A model generated the notes under the pieces. That model was not told where the DNA came from. It did no database searches and saw only the letters and a list, made by a program, of their open reading frames with translations. DNA of 34,684 nucleotides from an uncultured bacterium (lineage in GTDB: Bacteria > Verrucomicrobiota > Kiritimatiellia > RFP12 > UBA1067). Below are positions 25,519 to 33,036 of the stretch, one piece after another. The position numbers and the translations under genes are program-made. The stretch's first letter is position 1. Each line of letters starts with the position of its first letter. The stretch lies in contig CADCCQ010000031.1 of assembly GCA_902799955.1 (NCBI GenBank), forward strand, positions 1 through 34,684, in the 5' to 3' direction.

Positions 25519-26655
25519 ATGAAGATAGAAGAATGCAAAATCCCCGTAAGGGAGATATTCGACGGCTACGTCGATGCGGCGGAATTGGGCGTGAAGGCGT
25601 ACGGCGGACGGCTGAACGTGCGCCCTGCGTACCAGCGCGAGTTCGTCTACAACCAGCAGCAACGCGACGCCGTGATACGCACCGTGCGCAACGGCTTCCC
25701 CTTGAACGTGATGTACTGGGTCAGGAACGGCGAAGGCGGGTTCGAGATGCTCGACGGACAGCAGCGCACGATTTCCATCTGCCGCTATCTGAACGGCGAC
25801 TTCTCCATCAACCACCAGGCCATCGGAAACCTCACGGCGGAGGAGAGGGATGCAATCCTCGACTACGAGCTTGTGATCTACATATGCGAAGGCACGGAGC
25901 GCGAGAAGCTGGACTGGTTCGACGTCGTAAACACGGCGGGCGAGAAGCTGACGACGCAGGAGAGGCGCAATGCCATCTATGCGGGGCCATGGCTCAACGA
26001 GGCGAAGAAGTACTTCAGCAAGACCGGCTGCCCGGCATCGCAGATTGGCGAGAATTACATGAACGGCTCGGCGATACGCCAGCAGCTTCTTGAGACGGCG
26101 CTCGGATGGATAGCGGACCGCGACATGCACAACGGCTACACCAGTAAAGCAGGTTGCGGGGAGGTTGAGGACTACATGTCCGCACATCAGCATGACGCGG
26201 ACTGCGCCGACCTTTGGAACTACTTCGAGTCCGTCGTCGGGTGGGTGCGAGAGACTTTCCCCAATGTGCGCACCAAGCTGATGAAGGGCCTCCCCTGGGG
26301 GGTGTACTACAACAAGCACGGGAAAAGGAAGTTCGACTCGGCAATGCTTGAAGCTCGTATCTCGCAGTTGTTGCGGGACGATGAAGACGTTGGCGACATC
26401 ACCAACCAGCGGGGAATCTACGAATATCTGCTTGACGGCGACGAGCGTCACCTGAGTATTCGCGCATTTTCGCCAAAAATGGCGCGGACGGCATACGAAC
26501 GGCAGAAAGGGGTTTGCCCAAAGTGTGGGAAGCGCTTTGCGATAGAGGACATGCAGGCGGACCACATAACGCCGTGGGCGAAAGGCGGCCGGACAGTCGC
26601 GGAGAATTGCCAGATGCTCTGCGCCGACTGCAACCGCAGAAAAGGTGGGAAGTGA
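25519..26655 (+). CDS. DUF262 (GmrS/ParB-like) protein with C-terminal HNH nuclease domain
   Basis: A 378-residue product. The N-terminal DUF262 domain has RPAYQREFVYN and FEMLDGQQRTIS (DGQQR at 79-83), the nucleotide-binding signature of GmrS/SspE-type restriction proteins. The C-terminus is a zinc-stabilised HNH domain: C333-x2-C336, D348-H349, then N with C368-x2-C371, so DNA cleavage is likely. ATG 25519 follows AAAGGA. The base composition is again GC-rich like the methyltransferase N-terminal part and unlike the three genes between. With the EcoRI-family methyltransferase at the other end of the run, a restriction-modification or related defence pair is likely; I recall such neighbours in gut bacteria but cannot check. 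Confidence 0.85.
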   Translation: MKIEECKIPVREIFDGYVDAAELGVKAYGGRLNVRPAYQREFVYNQQQRDAVIRTVRNGFPLNVMYWVRNGEGGFEMLDGQQRTISICRYLNGDFSINHQAIGNLTAEERDAILDYELVIYICEGTEREKLDWFDVVNTAGEKLTTQERRNAIYAGPWLNEAKKYFSKTGCPASQIGENYMNGSAIRQQLLETALGWIADRDMHNGYTSKAGCGEVEDYMSAHQHDADCADLWNYFESVVGWVRETFPNVRTKLMKGLPWGVYYNKHGKRKFDSAMLEARISQLLRDDEDVGDITNQRGIYEYLLDGDERHLSIRAFSPKMARTAYERQKGVCPKCGKRFAIEDMQADHITPWAKGGRTVAENCQMLCADCNRRKGGK

Positions 26656-26705
26656 GAATAAGTTTTGCTGGATCAGGATGAAGACAACATTGACAACCTA
26701 TCTGC

Positions 26706-26724
26706 GGCGGGCAACACGCCCGCC
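26706..26724. repeat. Small perfect inverted repeat in the gap before the phosphoesterase gene
   Basis: GGCGGGC-aacac-GCCCGCC, seven pairs and a five-base loop. No T run follows, so it is not a standard terminator. A sibling with the same core (GCGGGC-N5-GCCCG) lies at 29631-29646. The 175-base gap 26656-26830 otherwise shows only an A/C-rich leader before the next gene. Confidence 0.6.
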
Positions 26725-26830
26725 TATTCAAGGACGGTGCGGCCTGACGATCATCGTGAGGTGATTTTGAAAAGGAAAGCTGGACCGTGACGCTAAGTCC
26801 ACAAAAACAAATCAAACACAGGAATGTAAA

Positions 26831-28234
26831 ATGACAACCGACATGACAAGAAGGGGGTTCCTCGCCGGGGCGGTTGCCGCGACGGGGGCGATTGCGACGG
26901 CCGACAAAAAGCCCGGCACGGCACCGTTCGCCGGTCCGGCGAATGTGACGTTCGGAGTGCTGAGCGACGTGCATCTTGAAAGAAACGGCGACGAGGACAC
27001 GCTCCTCAAGGCGCTTGCGTACTTCCGCGACAACGGCGCGGACGGTGTGATGATCGCCGGCGACATCGCCAACACGGGGCGCATCGAGCAGATCGAGCGC
27101 GCCGCCAGCTGCTTCTGGCGCACGTTCCCCGACGGCAAGGCGCCTGACGGACGCCACGTCGAGCAGCTATGGGTGTACGGCAATCACGACGTTTGCGGCT
27201 GGGGTTGGCACAAGGGCAAGGACGAGGCCTTCCTCAAGGCCACTGCAATCCACTACGGAAACAACCGCGCCGAGGTGTGGGAGCGCATCTTCCACGAGCC
27301 GTACAAGCCGATCTGGGCGAAGACGGTCAAGGGCTACACGTTCATCGGCGCGCACTGGGGGAACGAGAAGGATCTCGCCGCATTTCTCCGCGAGAACGCC
27401 GGCAAGCTGAACCTCCGGAACGGCAGGCCGTTTTTCTACGCGCAGCATCCCCATCCCGCGAACACGGTCCAGGGCCCGTGGGCGTGGGGCAACGACAAGG
27501 GCCTGGCGACGATCCCGCTGGAGGGGTTCCCGAACGCCGTCGCGTTCTCCGGGCACTCCCACTACTCCATCACCGACGAGCGCAGCATCTGGCAGGGGGA
27601 GTTCACGTCCGTGGGCACCAGTTCGCTGAGGTACATCTTCTCGCAGTACTGGCGCGACAACGGCGAGGACCACAACGGCATCGTCAAGCAGATGAGGATA
27701 CTGCCTGAGGGCTCGGGCCGGCAGGGGATGCTCGTCAAGGTCTACGACGACCGCATGGTGATCGAGCGGCGCGAGTTCGTGCGCGGGGAGAGCCTCGGGG
27801 TCGACTGGGTCGTGCCGCTCGACGGGACGCGTCCGTTCGCGTTCGAGCCGCGCTCCGCCAAGGCCGTCGCGCCTGCGTTCGCGCCCGGCGCGAAGGTCGA
27901 GGTCTCGCGTGCGAGGGGCAAGGACCGCAGGGGCAGGGAGACGGACCAGGTCACGGTGCGCTTCCCGGCGGCGATGCCGAGCGCGACGTCTCGCGTCCAT
28001 GACTACGAGGTGACGGCGCTCGCGTACCACGAGGACGTCGACTACCCCGTGGCGACGAAGCGCGTGCTCTCCGAGAGCTACTTCCTGCCGCCGACGCGCG
28101 AGGCGAAGTCCGGGTACATCGTGTTCGCCGCCTCGGAGCTGAAGGGCGTGGGCGCGGTACGCTTCGCCGTGCGCCCGCTCGAGTGCTTCGGTCACAAGGG
28201 GCCGGAGATCTACTCCGACATGTTCGCGCTGTAG
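26831..28234 (+). CDS. Tat-exported calcineurin-like metallophosphoesterase
   Basis: A 467-residue product with a twin-arginine signal (TRRGFLAG) and the five calcineurin-like metal motifs: LSDVH (D46, H48), AGDIANTG (D78), YGNHD (N118, H119, D120), QHPHP and GHSHYS. It is therefore an exported two-metal phosphoesterase acting on an unknown phosphomonoester or diester. The C-terminal third, from about residue 330, looks like an additional beta-rich domain. AGGA lies 8 bases before the ATG. The gene is GC-rich and stands alone; no partner is close. Confidence 0.88.
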   Translation: MTTDMTRRGFLAGAVAATGAIATADKKPGTAPFAGPANVTFGVLSDVHLERNGDEDTLLKALAYFRDNGADGVMIAGDIANTGRIEQIERAASCFWRTFPDGKAPDGRHVEQLWVYGNHDVCGWGWHKGKDEAFLKATAIHYGNNRAEVWERIFHEPYKPIWAKTVKGYTFIGAHWGNEKDLAAFLRENAGKLNLRNGRPFFYAQHPHPANTVQGPWAWGNDKGLATIPLEGFPNAVAFSGHSHYSITDERSIWQGEFTSVGTSSLRYIFSQYWRDNGEDHNGIVKQMRILPEGSGRQGMLVKVYDDRMVIERREFVRGESLGVDWVVPLDGTRPFAFEPRSAKAVAPAFAPGAKVEVSRARGKDRRGRETDQVTVRFPAAMPSATSRVHDYEVTALAYHEDVDYPVATKRVLSESYFLPPTREAKSGYIVFAASELKGVGAVRFAVRPLECFGHKGPEIYSDMFAL

Positions 28235-28363
28235 AAGGCATCGACAATGATGATTGAGGCGTTGGCGAAGACGATGGACGTTTCCAGCAATCTTTATTTC
28301 AACGTAACTTCTTGCTTTGCGCGTCGGGAACGTCATCTCATCCAGCATGGCTACGCGGAAATG

Positions 28364-28372
28364 TGATATAAT
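28364..28372 (+). promoter_or_regulatory. Extended -10 element (TGATATAAT)
   Basis: A perfect extended -10 (TG-A-TATAAT) without a convincing -35 box. The -10 ends 8 bases before an ATG at 28380. The 130 bases upstream, back to the phosphoesterase stop, show no gene I can support. This is the likely promoter for the mini-ORFs and the MT-A70 methyltransferase gene. Confidence 0.55.
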
Positions 28373-28379
28373 ATTACCC

Positions 28380-28448
28380 ATGGGCACGGTATTCAAAGTC
28401 ACATGCGACATCGCCGATGTATGGCTGTCGATGTGTGGTTTCGTCTAG
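28380..28448 (+). CDS. Possible 22-residue leaderless ORF
   Basis: The first ATG after the extended -10, positioned where a leaderless start would be. It reads MGTVFKVTCDIADVW followed by LSMCGFV and a TAG. No family is recognised. It could be a leader peptide for the methyltransferase transcript or simply chance. Confidence 0.25.
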   Translation: MGTVFKVTCDIADVWLSMCGFV

Positions 28449-28461
28449 AGGTATCGGAAAA

Positions 28462-28557
28462 ATGAAAGTGCGAGGGAAAAACGATATGAAGAAAAAAGAG
28501 GCACCTGTTCAACAGGGCCAAGAGGAACAACTCCCAAAGGTGGTGGGGATGAAATGA
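28462..28557 (+). CDS. Possible 31-residue ORF coupled to the MT-A70 gene
   Basis: A Lys/Gln/Glu-rich ORF (or 23 residues from the ATG at 28486, which has AGGG 8 bases upstream). Its TGA overlaps the methyltransferase ATG in an ATGA arrangement, the geometry of translational coupling. No similarity is recognised. Confidence 0.35.
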   Translation: MKVRGKNDMKKKEAPVQQGQEEQLPKVVGMK

Positions 28558-29192
28558 CTTTGCTCGAAAGTACCATTGCGGATCTGCGGCAATTCGCGCA
28601 GGGGCGTCTGTTCCATACGATATATGCCGACCCTCCCTGGCAGTTCCAGAACCGGACCGGCAAGGTTGCGCCGGAGCACAGGCGTCTAGCCAGATATCCG
28701 ACGATGACGATCGCCGACATAAAGGCATTGCCGGTATATGAGCTTGCCGCGATAAAAAGCCATCTCTACCTGTGGGTCCCCAATGCATTGCTGCCAGAAG
28801 GTTTGGAAGTCATGCGGGCATGGGGGTTTGAATACAAGACGAATATAATTTGGGAGAAAGTTCGTCATGACGGGCAGCCTGACGGCCGCGGGGTGGGATT
28901 CTATTTTCGCAATGTTACGGAGATTCTGTTGTTTGGGATTCGAGGCGGAAACAACAGGACGCTGGCTCCGGCACGATCTCAGGTGAATATCGTTCGGACG
29001 GTGAAGCGTGAGCATAGCCGCAAGCCAGATGAGATGATACCGCTTATCGAGGCATGTTCCCCAGGCCCTTATCTGGAAATGTTCGCCCGCGGAGACCGTG
29101 AAGGGTGGGCGATGTGGGGCAATCAGGCGGATGCGGACTACGAACCGACCTGGGACACGTATGCCAACCATACAGTAGCTGCAACGGCATAA
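28554..29192 (+). CDS. MT-A70 family N6-adenine methyltransferase
   Basis: A 212-residue SAM-dependent methyltransferase. The catalytic DPPW motif is at 26-29 (IYADPPWQF). Further family features are LYLWVPNALLPEGLEVM, GFEYKTNIIWEK, GVGFYFRNVTEILLFG and the C-terminal KPDEMIPLIEACSPGPYLEMFAR. Bacterial members are often carried by phages or mobile elements and methylate DNA adenines. It starts within the stop of a 31-residue ORF, with GGTGG just upstream. It is the second adenine methyltransferase within 7.3 kb. No nuclease gene is adjacent, so it may be an orphan. Confidence 0.88.
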   Translation: MTLLESTIADLRQFAQGRLFHTIYADPPWQFQNRTGKVAPEHRRLARYPTMTIADIKALPVYELAAIKSHLYLWVPNALLPEGLEVMRAWGFEYKTNIIWEKVRHDGQPDGRGVGFYFRNVTEILLFGIRGGNNRTLAPARSQVNIVRTVKREHSRKPDEMIPLIEACSPGPYLEMFARGDREGWAMWGNQADADYEPTWDTYANHTVAATA

Positions 29193-29213
29193 AAACGCAT
29201 GGGGCATACGGGC

Positions 29214-29421
29214 ATGAAGCCGATAAAAGAAAAGAAGCAGACGTGTGGTAAAATCGTCGTGCTTATCGCGGGCATGGCGGGCGCAGTCCTCCCGATGGCG
29301 GCAAGCGCCGACGTCGAATTTCATAATTCCGACAAAGGTGCGGTGGAACGCCACGCCCAACAACACGTTCTACATGTTCTGCATGGCTAGTGCACCCCAA
29401 AACGCCGCGTGGGGGGATTGA
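29214..29421 (+). pseudogene. Frameshifted remnant of a small exported protein
   Basis: The ATG at 29214 opens a clear signal peptide (KIVVLIAGMAGAVLPMAASA), but the frame then turns His/Gln-rich and stops at 29388-29390. In a second forward frame the sequence from about 29300 reads like a normal mature protein (PTKVRWNATPNNTFYMFC, then MASAPQNAAWGD) until the TGA at 29419-29421. A single indel near 29300 would join them, so this is probably the decayed start of an exported protein. The other possibility is an unrelated short real peptide. Confidence 0.45.
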
Positions 29422-29447
29422 CAAATCAAGGAGGGATGTGCTATAAT
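29418..29447 (+). promoter_or_regulatory. Consensus sigma70 promoter upstream of the surface-protein gene
   Basis: TTGACA, an 18-base spacer and TATAAT, with TG one base before the -10 (GTGCTATAAT). This is the best promoter match in the window. With a start near 29454, the next large gene would have a leader of about 309 bases. Confidence 0.8.
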
Positions 29448-29592
29448 GCTGATAATCTTCTATTGGGGAACCAACGACGTTGAATGGTAAATCGCAAATG
29501 ACGCCAGTGAGGAGGCAAGGAACGGCATCGGAAACGACGCCGCGCATAGCCGCACGCAGATGCGCTGTGGCGCGTCCGCGAATGGCGCAAAT

Positions 29593-29606
29593 CCCCCCCC
29601 CCCCCC
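29593..29606. repeat. Homopolymer tract of 14 C
   Basis: Fourteen consecutive C, 156 bases upstream of ATG 29763. Tracts like this slip during replication and are classic phase-variation switches near surface-protein genes. The length could also be a sequencing or assembly approximation. Confidence 0.8.
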
Positions 29607-29631
29607 TCATGGCCTGACGGCACTGGGACAG

Positions 29632-29646
29632 CGGGCATCTTGCCCG
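29632..29646. repeat. Short inverted repeat in the surface-protein leader
   Basis: CGGGC-atctt-GCCCG, five pairs and a five-base loop, the same architecture and core as the repeat at 26706-26724. No T run follows. Confidence 0.45.
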
Positions 29647-29762
29647 TTGAAATCAATCACAACAAACCCTTTACCGACATGAGCCGAGAGACGCAGACCG
29701 CGCCTCGCGGCCCGCGTTTTTCACACACCCAATCTTCAACAACGGAAAGAAAGGCAAAAGAT

Positions 29763-32700
29763 ATGGAAACAAAGATGATTCGTGCCGCGATTGCGGCGAT
29801 ATGCATGGCGGCGGCGTTGCCGTCGTGGGCGGATACCACCATCGCGAACAACGTCACGCTTACGGCGGACGCCGACTGGCGCGCGGACGGCGTGGTCACC
29901 GTCCCCGAAGGCGTGACGGTGGACCTCAACGGACACACCCTCTGGGTCTCCGGCCTCGCCGGCAAGGGTGCGTTCACGTCGTCCGTCGCCGACCCCTCGA
30001 CCTTCGACCTCACGACGGCCGATGCCTACTTCGATCGCGGCGACCCTGAGGCCAGCAACCTCAACAGCAAGCGCATCATCGTCCCGAACGCGAATCTTCC
30101 GATCATCGTGGACTACGACTTTGGCGCGGCAACGAGCGTCAATTCCTACAAGGTGTACGCGGGCGGCTACAGGGGCAACACCTCCAACCAGAACAGCGGA
30201 CACGAGCGCACGGCAAAGCACTGGAAGTTCTACGGCTCGAACGACGAGGGCGACGTCAAGACATGGACGCCTCTCGACGAGCGCACTGTCACCGACTGGA
30301 ACGACAAGACCGCCCCCGACTGCAAGCAGTTCACGTTTTTCAACGGTACGGCCTATCGCTACTACCGCATGGAGATTCTTGAGCCGCAGAAGCTTTCCAA
30401 CGGCCATACGGAACTCGTTCAGCTGGAATACGGGCACGTGCCCAACCAGGTGCGCCTCGACCTGTCGCAGTCCGTTGGCTTCGCTGCCGCGTCCAACACG
30501 GTGTCGGGAACGGCAAGGATCGTCGTAGCCGGAGGGACGCTATCGGCCAACGTTGACTTGCGCGGACTCGGCAAGGTGACTCTTGACGGAAATATCGACC
30601 TGAACGGATGCGTCGTCCGCGCCGCTGCGCTCGACGGCGCGGGCAAGGTCACCTCTACGTTTAGCGACTCCGGCGCGTTCGACCTCACGACGACGCAGAC
30701 GGACGACTCCAACGTGAAAAGCTACTTCGGCGACAGCACCGAGCCTCTGGCGTTCAAGATCCAGCCAGCGTGGAAGGCGTTTGCGGACTACTCATCGTAC
30801 GCCGATGAACAACGTGTAATCGACTCTAGGGCGGACTATCCGAAGCACATCGTCTATGACTTTGGAACGCCGACGTTCATCGACGTGTACAAACTTATGC
30901 TGGGAACAAACCCAACCTCCGCGCCAAAGCGCGCGCCGAAGACGATTGCTTTCTCGGGTTCCAATGACGGGACGACATGGACGACGCTTGACAGCCGTCC
31001 ATCGGAAACAGGATGGAGCGCCTCACAGGAGCGCACGTATTCTTTCGCAAACGAGCGGACGTACAGGTACTACCGCATCTCCTTCTCGGCGAGCAACGAA
31101 GGCGGGAACATCATCGAGTTCTTCCGTCTTCAGTACGGGCGCCAGTGCCGGAACAAGTTCATCGTGGATCTCGACGGCCTCGACGATAGCGACCTCACGA
31201 ACATCTCCACTGCGGGTTCCGGGCACCTCTCCGCCGGCGACGGCGTACTCTCCGGCGATCTCAATCTGACCACGGGCTGGAAGAGCAAGCTCTCCTACAT
31301 CGACGGCACGATAGACCTCAACGGAAACAACCTTTACGTCTCCGGGCTTTCCGGCGGCGGCACGATAACCGACTCAACCGAATTTGACCTCACGGATGCC
31401 GACGCGACGCGAGTCACGTCTCTAAACACTTTTCCTTCCTCTGGCATTGCGTCTGCGGCTTTCAAGAACTATGCGTCCTACAACAGTACCGGCCAGCGTG
31501 TGATCGCCAATCTAGCCGCGAACGCGGATAAGATGCCGATACGAATCGACTACGATTTCCGCGAGGCGACGGTCGTCAACGCCTATCGTCTGACGGTTGG
31601 CGGCAACAGCAGTTCCGACACCAGCACAAGAGCCACCCTCAAGGCGCGTGCGCCGAAGTCTTTCTCGTTCTGGGGTTCGAACGAGGGCGGTGACGGCGAG
31701 TGGGTGAAGCTCGACGAACGGACGAACGAGACCAGTTGGTATATTGAACAGTCCTACCAGGAGGAGCGCCAGTACGAGTTCGTCAATGAAACTCCGTACA
31801 GGCGTTACCGTATCGAGTTCTACGCGAACAACGGAGACGCGCATCTTGAGTTCTTCAAGCTGGAGTACGGTAACATCAATGCGGCGGGGCATCTGCACGT
31901 TGTCGTGCCGTCGGGTTCGACAGTCAATAATTCCAACATTGCGATAAACGGCAATCTTCGCCTCGTGAAGGATGGCGCCGGCGCGCTGACGGCGACGAAG
32001 ACGGGTCAGAAGTACGGCTGCGGAACGGAGGTGAGGGAAGGGACGCTCACAATGGGGGCGAGCGGCAGCAGCACGCCTCTCGGCAAGGCTGGAACGGAAG
32101 TGGCGGTTTATACGAATGCCGTCGTTGAGATGAACGCCAAGGGCGGATTCTATTTCTATTCCTTCAACATGGCCGGAGGCACGATACAGAACACCGTGTC
32201 CGATGTCGCCAATACGGGCGCTCAACTCAATCGTCTGCGCCTTACAAGCGATTCAATATTAAATGCATCTCGCAGCTATGGATTTATAGGGAATAGCTAT
32301 GCGGAGTCAACCGTATGCCTCAACGGACACACTCTTGAGGTCCGGATTGGCGCGGACAAATACTTCTATTGCTGCAATACCGTATTCCTTGACGGAACGG
32401 TTGACATCACGAGTGGTTCGGGTTGGTTGCAGACAAAAGACAGCTATGTGACGGCCACGAACGTCGATTTCAAGATAAACTGCGCACTGAAAGTGGACAA
32501 GCGGTTCAGCGTACGCGACTACGAGGCGAGGTTCTATTCTACGGGATCGAACGGTGGAACTGCGCAGATGACTGTTGCGGGCGTGTTCAAGCCGACGGTC
32601 GCGGCGTACTACGGCTGCACGATGCTCGCCGGCTCGACGATGGACCTGACGGCTTGGCCGGGCGCATGGCCGATGGCGTCCGCGTTTGGCGCGAACGGCA

Positions 32701-32951
32701 AGACCGATCTGGAGTTCGCGGACAGCGGCGAGATCACGGTGAACCTCGCCGGGCGCACGGACCTGAAGGCGCTCGCGAGATCTGCGGATCCGCACCTCTT
32801 CACGTGGCCGGTGGCGGAAGGCGTGCCGGTCGTCCCCGGCGCGGAGTTCGTGCTCGATCCCGCCACGGCGTCCGCCGGCTTCAAGGTGAAGAAGGACGCG
32901 ACCGGTCTGCGGCTCATCTACGGCAAGGGCTTCATGCTGATCGTCAAGTAA
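29763..32951 (+). CDS. Large exported surface protein with three discoidin-like repeats and an autotransporter-type strand repeat
   Basis: A 1062-residue product with a Sec signal (residues about 1-22, ending SWA). It is built of three related units. Each begins with a beta-roll segment (VDLNGHTLWVSGL; IDLNGCVV; IDLNGNNLYVSGL), followed by a discoidin-like sandwich. The sandwich motifs recur as VDYDFG/VYDFG/DYDF near residues 117, 363 and 596, FYGSN/FSGSN/FWGSN, YRYYR/YRYYR/YRRYR and LEYG/LQYG/LEYG. Residues about 720-800 look like an autotransporter-associated strand repeat (LVKDGAGALTATKTG...REGTLTMG). No C-terminal barrel is seen; the end is GFMLIVK. Discoidin-like domains often bind glycans, so adhesion is likely. 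AAAGG lies before ATG 29763; an in-frame TTG at 29640 is a less likely start. Confidence 0.8.
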   Translation: METKMIRAAIAAICMAAALPSWADTTIANNVTLTADADWRADGVVTVPEGVTVDLNGHTLWVSGLAGKGAFTSSVADPSTFDLTTADAYFDRGDPEASNLNSKRIIVPNANLPIIVDYDFGAATSVNSYKVYAGGYRGNTSNQNSGHERTAKHWKFYGSNDEGDVKTWTPLDERTVTDWNDKTAPDCKQFTFFNGTAYRYYRMEILEPQKLSNGHTELVQLEYGHVPNQVRLDLSQSVGFAAASNTVSGTARIVVAGGTLSANVDLRGLGKVTLDGNIDLNGCVVRAAALDGAGKVTSTFSDSGAFDLTTTQTDDSNVKSYFGDSTEPLAFKIQPAWKAFADYSSYADEQRVIDSRADYPKHIVYDFGTPTFIDVYKLMLGTNPTSAPKRAPKTIAFSGSNDGTTWTTLDSRPSETGWSASQERTYSFANERTYRYYRISFSASNEGGNIIEFFRLQYGRQCRNKFIVDLDGLDDSDLTNISTAGSGHLSAGDGVLSGDLNLTTGWKSKLSYIDGTIDLNGNNLYVSGLSGGGTITDSTEFDLTDADATRVTSLNTFPSSGIASAAFKNYASYNSTGQRVIANLAANADKMPIRIDYDFREATVVNAYRLTVGGNSSSDTSTRATLKARAPKSFSFWGSNEGGDGEWVKLDERTNETSWYIEQSYQEERQYEFVNETPYRRYRIEFYANNGDAHLEFFKLEYGNINAAGHLHVVVPSGSTVNNSNIAINGNLRLVKDGAGALTATKTGQKYGCGTEVREGTLTMGASGSSTPLGKAGTEVAVYTNAVVEMNAKGGFYFYSFNMAGGTIQNTVSDVANTGAQLNRLRLTSDSILNASRSYGFIGNSYAESTVCLNGHTLEVRIGADKYFYCCNTVFLDGTVDITSGSGWLQTKDSYVTATNVDFKINCALKVDKRFSVRDYEARFYSTGSNGGTAQMTVAGVFKPTVAAYYGCTMLAGSTMDLTAWPGAWPMASAFGANGKTDLEFADSGEITVNLAGRTDLKALARSADPHLFTWPVAEGVPVVPGAEFVLDPATASAGFKVKKDATGLRLIYGKGFMLIVK

Positions 32952-32955
32952 ATAC

Positions 32956-32990
32956 GGCAGCTGCGGGGCGGCCCTGTTCTTGCAGTTGCC
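32956..32990 (+). terminator. Stem-loop after the surface-protein gene, possible terminator
   Basis: GGCAGCTGC pairs with GCAGTTGCC (nine pairs, one G-T) around a 17-base loop, 5 bases after the stop. No T tract follows, so it may stabilise the mRNA 3' end rather than terminate. Confidence 0.35.
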
Positions 32991-33000
32991 TCAAACGCCC

Positions 33001-33029
33001 TTGCCAGAAAATCGCGGGAGTGGTATAAT
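33001..33029 (+). promoter_or_regulatory. Promoter with extended -10 abutting the last gene
   Basis: TTGCCA, a 17-base spacer and TATAAT, with TG one base before the -10 (GTGGTATAAT). The -10 overlaps an ATG at 33028 and ends 8 bases before the ATG at 33037, so transcription should start at or next to that second codon. Confidence 0.7.
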
Positions 33030-33036
33030 GCGCACC

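Larger units (their letters stand above)
29454..29762 (+). other. Long 5' leader of the surface-protein gene
   Basis: There is no supported gene in these 309 bases. They contain a 14-C homopolymer, a short hairpin, and a 40-codon ORF starting at ATG 29560 (MRCGASANG, five Pro from the C tract, ending NPLPT at 29682). The frame of the surface protein is open from 29550, but lacks an ATG before 29678. A/G-rich sequence with AAAGG precedes ATG 29763. Confidence 0.5.

Noticed and set aside
26690..26724. TTGACA plus the hairpin at 26706 as a promoter or terminator
   Set aside because: The hairpin occupies the -10 position and no T run follows it, so neither reading holds.
9557..29619. Shared 12-mer CATGGCCTGACG at 9557 and 29608
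   Set aside because: Matches of this length are expected by chance in a window of this size.
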